A stretch of DNA of 64,000 bases, from positions 124,001 to 188,000 of the forward strand of contig DF237064.1 in assembly GCA_000708835.1 (NCBI GenBank), given 5' to 3'. Below the pieces are notes generated by a model that saw nothing but the letters and a program-made list of their open reading frames with translations, searched no databases and was not told the DNA's origin. The stretch comes from Klebsormidium nitens (Eukaryota > Streptophyta > Klebsormidiophyceae > Klebsormidiales > Klebsormidiaceae). Made by a program: the position numbers and the translations under genes. Of this stretch, positions 33,390 to 45,200 are shown piece after piece; the stretch's first letter is position 1; each line of letters starts with the position of its first letter.

Positions 33390-35104
33390 GTGAATCGGCA
33401 TGTCACGAAGCGGCTGCCATTTAATTGGTTGCGAAACGGAGAAATGCAATTATTGGGTTCCCATATTCTAAAAGGCTGATAATGAATACTCTAGTAACTA
33501 ACGAAGGCAGATAATCATATTGAATGGATCGGGCCATTCTTCAAAGTACCATCACCTATCCAACAGAATGCTAGACGGACAAGTAAGAGGTTTAAGGTGG
33601 AAGAAGCTACATTCGACATCGGATCGAGACTTCAAGAGTTTCTCAGATATATGCAACTGAATCGACGCCTTCTTCGCGTAGGTTGACATTATAACCTTAG
33701 TATACTCAAGTTGCGGATAAGTTCAATTCAAAGGAATTGAACCAGGAAAACAAAAAGCAGCTCAAAGGACAATCTATTTCAATTGTAAAATCTGCATTGT
33801 GACTCCTGATTCCGACTCGTTTGATGCAGAACTGAACTTGATGTTCTTCCAACTAGCTCTTCAGGCTTCGATCCTAGCTTCGTAAATGCCAATTGCCATG
33901 TCGTCCGACTTCTGCATGTAGTTGATTGTAAGCATGATGACGGTACTACTTGCCACATGGGCGGCCGACGAAATTGCATAAGTGATAAGATATGTTAAAA
34001 ATATATCTTAATATATCTTATCTTAAAATTATAAGCCATGGCCCATCATGTATTTGGGAACGTACTGCAATCGGATAATTAACTTGAATTCAGATTCGTC
34101 ATTTGAACGTCTTTTCCATGTTACGAGCATAAGCTCATGGGCTAGCTAGGCCATACATCTAATCAGTGGTTGAAGCAAGCACGATCGGACTTGATGTTGC
34201 TTACGGCGTAGAAGCCTCTAGCTCATGAGTACGCCAGGACTTGTCAGTTGGAAAGTTGTCCATTGGTCAAATTTGCCAGTTGCAACCCGGCCCATGCAGT
34301 CGCACAATCTTTGCGCGGTCTGCAGATCGATATGTTTACCTACTTCCACGCAGATCGGACGCCACGCAGAGGGCTGAAAATACTGTGGGACTGAAGTTCT
34401 CCTCAGTTTATCAGTGCTTCGACTACCGTACCAACACGCCGGTTGGGGATCAAGTAACTAGGTCGGCATTTTCAATTCTGCCCAAAACTTTCAATACGGT
34501 ACTCTGAATAGTCTTCCATACATTCTGCTCGAATTTTCAAATGAATGGAAATTCTACTATTATGTTATATCTTTGATCTTCTTCAGCTGGTGGAAAAAAG
34601 TTTTTTTAGCATATATTCCAGAAAGTTTCAAAATCCTCAGAAATTCCAGAAGGAGTTGCCCAGTTTTCAAACCGTACGTCACTAATCATTGGGCTTTTTT
34701 CCAAAGAGCCCTTACCAAACCGTCAATCACTTTGATCGGACGGTGATTGTGGGTTTAAATCGTTGCATGATCTTCTAAAGATCCCAGGCATATGTAAATT
34801 GACACTTGGCAGCTCCATGATTGGTGGCCTTATTCTCGCCTTTGGTGGGGTGGTGCTTAGTGCTGCTGCTGCTGCTCCTCGGCCTGCTCTGGCTTTGCTG
34901 TGTCTAAATTGTAGAACCCTTGCTTTTCTGATACGCCTTTCATCAGCAACTTCGGGTTTGGCAGCCGTCTGCAGGAGCTTGGCTGTTTGCAGCTCAGGCA
35001 CAACGTTGAGGAGCTTGTAGCTGTCGTTGGAATTGCCAGACCTTCTTTGATCCTGATGTTAGTGGTGGTTAGCAAGGGCGCGCTCAACGTAAGATCAGAT
35101 GAGG
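33390..35104. other. Intergenic region downstream of the giant gene
   Basis: About 1.7 kb, AT-richer than the genes. It holds a perfect 10-bp inverted repeat, GATAAGATAT (33984-33993) and ATATCTTATC (34013-34022), in an AT-rich stretch. The 5' end of PGAP3 transcription should lie in the right part. No gene recognised. Confidence 0.6.
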
Positions 35105-38100
35105 ATGTTGCGCGGTTACCTGGAACTGAGAGGAACCATTTTGTTCCGCTTGCCTTTGTTGCTCCTGCTGGTTTCTGTTGGTCGTACAAGGGCGAGCTCC
35201 GGTGACAGAAGTGAAGACTTCAGGTAAGATTTGTTTCCGTAGATCTGTTCATTGACTGGAAAAAAGTTTGAAACTTCATCATTGATGCAGCATTTTGTGA
35301 CCTGTTTCAAAACAGAGATTGAACTTTTATGAAGTCCTCTGCTTCGATGTGTACCTTTTGGCAAACTCTGCTTGTGAAAAGGCAACCAATGTAAGAGAAT
35401 GGGGCCAACGACTTTCTGCCAGACTGCCAAGCTTTTGATTTTTAGGGTTTCGGTCCAAGGAGCCGTGTTATAGCGATTGTCCTTTTGCTACTCGATGTGG
35501 GCACACCTTTTGTTCAGTAGGCTGACATACTATTGCTTGTCATCTAAGAGCACACCACTCAGGTTGAATTCAGAGAGCTCACATCAATCACCCTCCCATC
35601 GGCTGGCGCTTTGAATTGGTTGGCGCTTTAATTTGACTGAGGTATTTACTCACTCTCTCGAGAATCGCTTGGTTTTGGTTGTCTACGCACCTCTATTGAA
35701 GGACATTCTGTTCGTTTCGGAATTGACCAAGGATGGTTTGCCGCTCCATAGTGAAAGTCGCTTGAGGGCAACCAAACTTTTCCACAGCAAGTGTTTCAAA
35801 CTTGCGATCAATGAAGTGTCATCTCTCGGTCTTGCAGCGGGTGCCTCGCCAACTGCCGAGCGAGTGGGTGCGCATTTCTCTCGGCTCAAGCGACCAAAGG
35901 CGCCAAAGGTTCCACTTGCATCCCAGATTGCATACCGCCTGCGAGCGGTGAGGCCGGTGAGGGGGGAGCCGAGAGCAAACTGCTTACCACCGCTTGGGAG
36001 CTGCGGGTGAGAGAAGGTCGCTGTAGAGTTCCCTGTATTGTATCGGTAGTTCAAAGAGTCTAGATTGCTCAACAAAGGTCTTCAACGTCAAATGGAACTC
36101 CAGGTTGGCTTCTGAAGTTGTACGCTGCGTGTGCACGCATCTTCTCTGTCGTCAAGGAAAATGTGCAACTGTTTGCCAAGATCGTTACAGGCGAAAGGAT
36201 TTTGTATAGCCAACTTAAACCTCGTTCAATCGCTTCCGTTCGTGATGCACAATTGTTCAGCGCTCGTTTTGAGGATGGACTTTCTAGATAGGGTGGAAGA
36301 TGATGCTGTGAATAGATGGAATACACAGTCGTTTTTTGATTAAGGATCGACGCATTCCCTCTTAAAGACTTATTCCCTGACATCTCCAATTTGACTTGAG
36401 CTCCTGACTCCTGCAAAGCTGCGTATGCGCACTTCGATATTCTACAAAGCCACCATGTTACGGCCAGCGATGGATCCAAGTCCGATTCCTCAAAATCATT
36501 TGTTTTGATCCTTGTCAGGCGCTGCGATGGACGTGCAACAGCGAATGCAAGTACCAGTGCATGGTCCAGCGGGAGGCCGCCAAGACCGGGGCTGCGCCTG
36601 AGAAGTACTATGGAAAGTGGCCGTTCAAGCGAGTGCTCGGTGCACAGGTGGGGGCACAATGCAAGTCATGCGTTTTCTCTCCGACCAAACGGGTGCTGTT
36701 CTAGTCATCGTTGTCCTTGACTTTGCAGTAGCTTGATGCGTTGTGTGTCCTCCTCGTATGCCGGTGAAGTTTCTTATCAACTGGTTTTTGGAGAAGGAAC
36801 GGTGCGTGTGCTGCAAGCCAAGGACCATTGGTGCCAGTAACTGGATTAGTTCTACTTTCTTTGCAATGATGTCGAGCACCGAACATCAATCGGTGAGGAA
36901 TCGGTTGCTGGTTCCCTAGAACCGGACCGAAGGCGGTCGTGGGCTGCAAATCTGCGGGATGCTTGCCTCGTTGTACGCTGCAGGAAGAACCCACTCCCTT
37001 TTGCTGAATGGAACGGTTTCGCTTCGATCTTTGCGTTCTTGTGGAAGACCCACCGAAGCTTAAATCTGCCAGGTGAGAGACGAGCCTTCAGATCCTCTGT
37101 GGTTGACCAATCCGAACGCCAGCGATTGTTCCCGTCCTTGCAGGAACCCGCTTCCCTCCTCCTCTCCCTTCTGAATCTTCTGGCGCACGCGTATGGCCTG
37201 CTCAGCCTGCGGCGCACCGTTGCGCGGCTGCCGCTGGTTGAGGGCCGCGCCGCGTATCCGTACACGGGGCTGTGGCACTTGTATGCAATTTTCAACATCA
37301 ATGCCTGGCTCTGGAGCGCCGTATTCCACGCCAGGTGAGGATCAATTGCTTTTTGGTGAATTTGAGATTCCGCAAGGATAGTAGGTGTTTCGGAAACTTC
37401 TGCTTCCAGAAAAGTGGGGCAAAACGCCGTCGACGTAGGGCCAAGTATCGAGAAGTTCATGCGTAAGGGCGTGTCTGAGCGCTTCGGAGGGTATGTCATG
37501 CAGTGCTCGCAGGACTTCGGACTGGGTTGTTTTTTATCAAGCTCGGTTGAAAGGCAGACAACCAAGGCTTTGCCAGCATTTTCAGGTAGGGTAGACCTGA
37601 ATAGAGCCGTATCAGTAATGGTTTCTGGCAGATATTGTCGGAGGGAAGACGGCCAAGAGTGCGCTCTGGAAGCACCTCCACCCAACGTTTGGTTAGGCAA
37701 GCCTCGTGAGGAGGCGGTCTGTGCTGGACCAAAAAGCGAGACGCCAATCTTCAAGTATTGCAACCGGTTAGCTGTTCTGGCCGCCCAGAACTGCACGAAA
37801 GCCATCAAAGATCTTCTCTGAGATCCTCCGAAGTATCACACTTTTGCAAGCTCTGCAATGACGGATGTGTAGCCCTTTCTGCGTAACGGCTTGACGTCGC
37901 TGCGAAGAAAAGAGCTTGTGAGTCCTGTCTGAACCTTCTTTGGCAAAGTAATGAGGTTCGCTGGGGCAGTCTGCGGACCTCGGCTAACAGTTTTTCCTGC
38001 CTGAGTAGATACTGACACGCAAGCAGCACTGATGCTGGTACCTGAACTTGGCGGCAGCTCAAAAAAAATCCTTTCAGGTCCTGTTCGGTCACATCCTCGT

Positions 38101-39355
38101 GGTTTCGGAGTAGGAGTGACTCCATTTTGTTTAAGGTTTCGTCAGAACGGCAATCTTATCAGCTTCCGGGGACCATCTGTTGGCCCCGAAAAGACTTCAT
38201 CGGTCTGTCCTGTTCCTGCGTAGGTTGGGCAAACGGTTTGGGGCTTGTCCCCCATTGTGATCTGCAGACGAGAGCCCCGACCGGTCTTTGCAATTGCAGC
38301 AAGGGGACACGTGTCGTTGAGTCTCGTCAATTGCAAAATCAAGGGATCAAAGCTTTGCGGCATTCGCGGATGCAAAGTGAGAGTTGATGACCGTTCCTAA
38401 TGCGTTACAGGGACTGCAAGGTAACGGAGCAGCTGGACTACTACTCCGCGGTCGCGCTCCTCGGCTTCTCCCTCATCGTCGCACTGATCCGGGCGCTGGG
38501 GCTCCGAACCGAGGCGGCGCAAGTGACCGTGTCCGCGCCAATCATTGGCTTTACCACGACGCACATCTTCGCTCTCATGACCTTCATTGACGACTACTGT
38601 GAGTTTTTCTACCTTCTTTGTTTCGTGGAGCTGTGACGCGAGCAGTCGAGAAAAGTTCTACCTGATTGCAATCACGAGTCGAGAAGTGGAACAAGAGAGT
38701 CCTTTGAAGTGAGCAGACTGCCAAAGCAGTCGCTCCACGACGAATGTGGTGGTGTTGCAATAGATTCACGAAAGTGGTCACGAGCGATTTTGCACTTTGA
38801 CAATTGCATCCAACATTTTCGAGTCGCGTACCTTAGGATCAACGAACACAGTTTGAGGGTGCTTTTCTCTCGTAGTGCCTTTCGACCTTTCATAATTCAG
38901 CTTGGCGTGGCTGAGCCTTGTGTAATCGGCCCTTGTTAATTTCCGCCCTTCGATAGAAGATGCAATCGTTGATTCTTCTATCCGTACTCTTCGTTACACT
39001 TGGCAACCGCTTTCGTCTCGCATAGCCACCGTCCGTTTCTGCAGCATGGAACATGAAGGTCTGCCTGACGATGGGCGCACTCCAACTTGGGACGTGGGCG
39101 ATTTGGGGCGTTCGGTCGAGACACCCCAGTCTTCTCAAGCTGCTCGTTGCAATCTTGGGGGTTGCTGGTGCGACTGCGCTCGAGGTGTTTGATTTCCCCC
39201 CTTATTTTGGAGTTTTTGACGCGCACTCTCTGTGGCATGCTGCGACGGTGCCACTTGTGCTACTCTGGTGGAGTTGGGTCAACGATGATGCTCGATACGT
39301 CGCTCAAAAGGCTTTGAAAGGCAAAGACGTGGCAGAAAAGGGCAAAACTAGTTAG
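35105..39355 (+). CDS. PGAP3: PGAP3/PER1 family GPI-anchor remodelling protein
   Basis: Six exons in phase give 368 aa: 35105-35223, 35838-36006, 36519-36647, 37144-37334, 38411-38598, 39045-39355. Seen: a signal peptide (LPLLLLLVSVGRTRASSG), a Cys-rich lumenal part (GCLANCRASGCAF ... CIPDCIP ... LRWTCNSECKYQCMVQRE), KWPFKRVLGAQEPAS, then several membrane segments. The CREST hydrolase residues are present: SAVFHARD (His ~201, Asp ~204) with TEQLDYYSA, and FDAHSLWHAA (His ~326 and ~330). Family knowledge: PER1/PGAP3 sits in the ER/Golgi membrane and removes the sn-2 acyl chain of GPI anchors during lipid remodelling. Exon 2 was extended to the donor at 36007 because only that keeps phase; an earlier GT at 35948 does not. 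Confidence 0.95.
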
Positions 39356-42208
39356 AAGTCGTGTGGACGTTTGCTTGCACTCTGCGTATATAAAAACTCA
39401 GGTAATTGCAACCTTAGCCGTGGTAGTTGATAGTGTCTATGTCGGACCCTGCCCTTACAAGCTTGCGGTCTGGCTGCGGCGTTGCAAACGAATTGGCGAG
39501 GAAGACTGGATAAATCAAGTCCAAATGTTGATGACTGTGTGACACTTTCTAATGGGACTCGCTTGACGGCCCGCGGCGGCAGCATCACATCTCAACGTAG
39601 ATTTATCACAAGGCATTCAGCAGTCGTGCACGTGACATAGGTATGCCAAAGCGTGCGTAATTTTCGTACACGTTGGTCACGCTTGCCTCCTGTGTCCGAT
39701 CAGCATGTGCCATCGGTTAGGAACTCATTGCGTACTGTACGAATGAGTCCGCGATCGAGCTTGCGTCCAGAGCTGACCGAGCGTACAGGACAGTAAATTA
39801 GTGACTGATAGTACGCCGCGCATTGCCGGGCCAGGCTGGGCTCCTCCGCCACTGGGCCAGGTCGTATTGAGTGCTCAATGTCTGTCAGTGACTCACGGTC
39901 TACTCATGGTGCCCGTTGTACCAGGTCGGTACGTAGACCGGACAGTCACGATCAAGTCACAATATGTCCACGCGCGGTGTCCGGGCACGGCGACCCGTTC
40001 AAATATGTTGAAGCAATTTCATGATTGCACTCACTGAGGCCAGTGCATCTGCTTGAATAGCCTGCCCGGCCGTGCGGCTTGTAGCACGTCGCTTGCGCAT
40101 ATATATTTCACAAATACGCCAGCTAGCTTAGATTGCCTGGAATTAGTGAGTATATTGAGTGGCCGGACTCACATTCTCGTACTTCGCAGCTCAATTCAGA
40201 TATTTCATGTGTCGCCGGTCGACCATACTCACCGTCGTAGCCCCCGGGGCGGCCCCTTCTCTACACGTCATGAACGTCGATCCAAGGCGACGCAAATGCT
40301 GCATGTATCGAATTGATCACGTACTGGCAGCATGAGTCGGACTCCATAGATCCACAGGCTTAAGAAGGTGCTTGCCTAAGAAACTTGAAAGCGGCCTGCT
40401 CGTGTGTTGTGTGCACGCTCGAACCTGACTGAGAGGGTGTCCGGGCCTATGGCGGGTCCCTTATCCCGCTCTCAGAGCCGAGCTGCACAGTGATCATATA
40501 CTTACACTTTTACACTTTAGCTCGACAAAAGCCTCCGCACAGTATACCGTACATAACCCTGCCCAAAAGCCCCTGGAAACGTGCCACCAGTGCCGAATTT
40601 CAAGCTCAGGCTGCCTATTTCTCGCGCTTCGACCACCGTAATTACTACACAATTACCACCGCGGGGACCACAGCGGGCGGCCAGCTTAAATCTGTACGTT
40701 CCAAAACTTGCAGTACTTTCATCCTAGTAAGTCAGTATGGTCGATCATACAGTCTTGATCAGCCGTGCCCGCGTTTCCTTACTTCACATCGACTTCCCTG
40801 GCATATTAGCCTTCAGCTAGCCCCCCTAAGTGGACAATCGCGGCGTTGCCTCTGGACCTTTAAAGCTTTGCTGGTTCCTCTCCGCGTGTTTGCACGTTCT
40901 GATTTGCAGTATTGAGACAAGGCAATCTCGCGGTCATGATGATGAATCACCCTGACGACACCAGCAGCTTCTGCTCCAATTGACGCCCAAGCCTTGCCTT
41001 CATGAGATCATGCAGAAGGTACGGTGAATATTATTCCTTCGAAGTCGCGGCCGCACTGCGCGACTGAGGGTTTAAGACAGGCAGGCTCCACAAGTTCGGG
41101 TGCCAGCCTACGTAGTACCGTACCGTACGGACTGAGGACTCCGGGACCGTCTGATCAATCCACTGAGCTATCGCGGGTGCGCGGCCGCGCGGCCCCCGGT
41201 CCGATCACGGCGTGCATCCCATGCGCACCGGCTGCGCACATCCAGCAAATTCATGTTAGCCGTCCAAGGAGGCGCCTGTCCATTTGACCCTCGAACAACA
41301 TAGTCACTTGGCTAATGTTTACTTCTAGTAGCTAGCTTTGGCATTCACGAGTGGGCCTGCAATATCAGGAATCCTACCATGCGCGGAGCCACCACAACAT
41401 GACACATGCATTACCAATTCAGTGATGGTAGGCCTGATTTTAGCTGCTGGAGGGAATGTTTCGGACCAGATCCCAGGCGCCGGAACGTATCGATACATTG
41501 AATGATGGCGCATAATGATGAAGAGGTGCCTGCTGTACGACCGTAATGAATGCCAAGCATATTGCCGGAGTAGGTTTTACAAGATAGTGGACATGGAGTA
41601 CTTCGCCGGGATGACAGGCAGACATATCGTTCTTGCTGGTACTCATTATGGACGTAAACTTCAAAAGTAGCCACAAAATGCTGTAACCAATCAAAATGAA
41701 TGACAACAAGCGGGCTCATGCCGCGCTTGTTGAAAACTCGTGATGGGATTCCCTTTGGGGGTCCCTCCTGGGATTTTCTCCATGCTCTCATGTTCGAAGC
41801 AAAACTTTCTGATACCGTCAAAACAGCCCACAGAAACAAGCAGCCCAATTCGTTTCTCTGCTCGATCTACACGATTGCCGCCACGATAGCGGGCAGCTTA
41901 CGACTTCTAGACGTCGACCTTTAATTGCCGTATTCGACTTCAACCCTTGCTCACGAAGTGCTCACGTTCCCATGCATGATTGGTTCCAAACCTGACCGTC
42001 TATACTGAAGAAGTCCCGCGACCTTCAACTAGACTACAGAAGACGTCGTTCAACCTCAGCTACGTGTGCACTGTAGATTATCAACGCAAGCGCCGTAGAC
42101 CATAAGCTATGCCTTCCCGTCCGGTTATTCCTCATCCTCGCACTTTTCCGCGACGCACGCCCGGCTGCGCGTCTTCACGTCTGACGTCACCTCCTTGGTG
42201 AGGCACTC
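39356..42208. other. Long convergent intergenic region
   Basis: About 2.85 kb between the 3' ends of PGAP3 and the COG0523 gene. Short open frames here show no recognisable domain or splice pattern. A stretch at 41155-41180 looks like a tRNA A box on the minus strand, but no matching B box was seen. No supported gene. Confidence 0.6.
42125..42208 (-). other. Open codons after the COG0523 stop
   Basis: After TAG the same frame runs on for 27 codons (ECLTKEVTSDVKTRSRACVA then EKCEDEE) to TAA at 42127-42125. SF-ECL is where homologues usually read F-x-x-CL, so the TAG replaces what looks like a coding position. Confidence 0.6.
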
Positions 42209-45200
42209 CTAGAAGCTCTTGTTCAGCTCCTCTCTGTCCAGGTTGCGCCCGATGAAGCACAGCCGGTTGACACGTGTCTCGCCCGGCTGCCACGCCTTCC
42301 CGACGCCGTTCGCGGATGACGTCATGCCCATCAGCATGTGGACGCCTGCGCACGGGGTGACGTAATGTTGGGAATCAACGATGATCAGTAGTAAGAATCG
42401 ACGTGAGCAGCTGCTGAAGACGGCGATGGTCCTGGCATTCTCGTCATGCTGTCAAACCATTCAGCCCTCTAAGTTGTGGAGGAGAAAAGCAGGATTCTCA
42501 GCGTTCCGGTCAGATGAGTAGCCGACCGTTAGAAGAGTTTGTTATCGGTAGCCCTGTTCATGACGGGGCGTTTTTGTGGAGGCGACGTGTTTCTCCGACC
42601 AAAACTACCAGCGGGAGCCCGAGTTGATACGGATAAAGCCTGAACGAATGTCCGAGAGAGATATGGCTTCCTGCTCTTTCGGCGCTCAGAGCTTACCCTG
42701 GAACACGAACTTCTCGTCCGTCCCCGCAACGGATAGAAGCCCCTTGGACCGGAAGATAACCGTACCCTTCTCTCTCAGAAGCGTGCTCAACCATCTGCAT
42801 ACAGAGAAAGATGGTTAGCAAGAAGATATAGAAGGAGGATCCCATGAAGAGACACGTTGCATCAGACCTTACCTGCCGTATGACGGCTGTCTTTCACTTG
42901 CGACAAGGACTTGAGTACGTCGATCAGACGTCAACTTTGCAGACCGGCCTGATTGTATCTTGGCAAGGAAAAAGTGACAGCACCTTGCATATCCATCACT
43001 AGAAACCTCGAATGGCGGTTGCAAAAGGTGCAAAAGTTCCGTCACTCTAAGTTAATAAAGGCGGCTCTGCCAATGACGCAGGTTGCAATAGAAAGAGGTT
43101 AGCTCCGAAAGCGGAGCAGTGGAAAACAATCGGGGAGGGCGCACTTGTTGAGTTTCTTCATGTCGACGTTGCCCTCCAACAAGATGCCCACGCTGGACAC
43201 GCTGACGTCATGCATGTGCTCAGCATCGACGTCCATAAACTCGGGGTCCATCTCCATGACGCGGCCCAGGTCGAACGCCTGCGCGACACGTGGCACTTTC
43301 TTAAGAGACCGATTGCTTCCCCTTGAGCGAAGCGATGCTGGCTCATATGCACGTCGAGGTTTATCTCACCGGAAAGCACAACTAGTGCTTGGAAAATTTC
43401 GGTCTGGGAAATTTCTCGGACAAAGAGCAGAATGAGATACCCGTTTTCACAATTTGATGAAGTTGCAACAATTATTTGGTACAGGCAAACCGTCGAAACG
43501 ACACGAGTCCGTGGATGTATTTTGCAGAATGTGCTGGCGTCGATCAAGTATATTCTTGAACCTCTCTTCACCAGTACAAGTGTTTGGATATCCGATCCCA
43601 CTGGGCGACCCAAAGGCTTGCAGTTGCCTGCTTTCTACGAATGCTCGAAAGCAAGCTGTTGCGACGAATCTTTACTTAACGATACAAATAAGCAATCTCG
43701 GGATGACAGAGGAAAGTTGGATCAGAGAGGACAAACCAGTACGTGCGCGGACGCTCACCTTCAGGCCCAATATCTCATTCAGAGGCACGCGCGAGTTCTG
43801 GCAATCAATCATGTCGCAGTACTGTGGCGGTTGAAAGCAACACGTGTCAGTTCGACGCCTTCGGAACCTTTGCTTCCAGTATCGAGGAAGGGGATTGCTT
43901 CTTGTAACCTTTCCTTGCCGGGAATTCTGTGCTAAGATGGAGATATGATCGACCAGACAACGTACGTACAGATTCGGAGATAAGTAGGGCGGCACCTTCA
44001 TGCATTCCACTGTCAACTCCATTGCCCACTTTTTGAACAATCCTTCTCTCGTCTTACCAATCAGTTTTGAAACCTTGGTGTTTCTCCTATTCAACCATAT
44101 ACTCTCTCAAGAAAACTCTGACCAAAGGCGTCTGCACCACTTAGTTGGGCACTTTGTCACGATGAATGATCTCGTTTTGCGGTAGCCGACCGCAGCAGTC
44201 GAGAGGCTTTTCTCACCCTGTTGATGGCGCGGATGCTCTTCTTCACTCGCTCCTTTTCTTCGGGCGTCACGAGATCGATCTGAGAACACATTGTTTTTAA
44301 AGATCAGCCTCTCCACCAGGGCGTTGGAAGCCACACTCTTACGACACGATAAATCGTTCTTGCGGAAACTCGCAGGATAAAAGGTGAGTCCGTTCTTACA
44401 AATCGAAAGAATTCTGATAAGCGTGCCGCTCTTACCACGTTCTTCCAAGCACGATGCCGAGAAAATCAGACGCTTTAGTGCTTATCCTTTTTGAGTCGGA
44501 GGGTCAAAAAGTCCAGCTCAGCTTCCTGGCCGTTCCAATAATAATCACCATCCAAGACCTTCTGTAAAGGCTTGGGTGATGATTCATTTACCTTGTTTAG
44601 TAGGATCTTGTCGGCAAACGCGACCTGTTCAACTGCATGAGAGAAAGGCAGAGGGCTCAACACTTGTCGTGACCAAATCTTGAATTATGCTCAGGTCAGC
44701 AGTTTCCGTCTGGCTCTTTGTACCCCTTGTGTTAACCTTGAACCTGTCAAGAAAGGTCTTTTATCACTGACCGGCCTTGGATTTTGATGTCTTTCAAGGT
44801 CAAGCCTCGCCGCTGGGAATACCAGGAACGGCACAGCGCTTGTCACTCCCACAAACTTCGAACCCAGCGAGTGCAAAGAAGAACATGGTTGGCAGAGTAT
44901 CCGAAGCGGAGTTGCCTCGTCCCTCGTCACGACTCAAACAGGGGAATCTGGGATTGTCCTGCCCCAGTTCTAGCAGTCACTTACACTGGATCAAAGCCAC
45001 TGCCTTTCGACGCACTTCAGAAACAGAGGCCTCCGCAACTGACTTGGATGTTGAAGATCTCTGCCTTGTGCTCCGCTCTAATACATAACACTACCCAAGC
45101 AGAGAAAGGACTGTCCATGTACCCACGTTTTTTTAAAAAATTGACCGTCTAAAAAGCTCTGTTTGAAAGCAGACAATCGGGGCCGCTGATCTTCCTTTTC

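Noticed and set aside
35838-35947. Shorter form of PGAP3 exon 2 ending at GTGAGG 35948
   Set aside because: It leaves phase 1, which does not fit the next exon (LRWTCNSECKYQC). The donor at 36007 fits.
41130-41182. Possible tRNA gene on the minus strand (GCGATAGCTCAGTGGATTGA)
   Set aside because: It has an A-box-like stretch, but no B box (GGTTCGANTCC) or closing acceptor stem follows within 70-90 bp.
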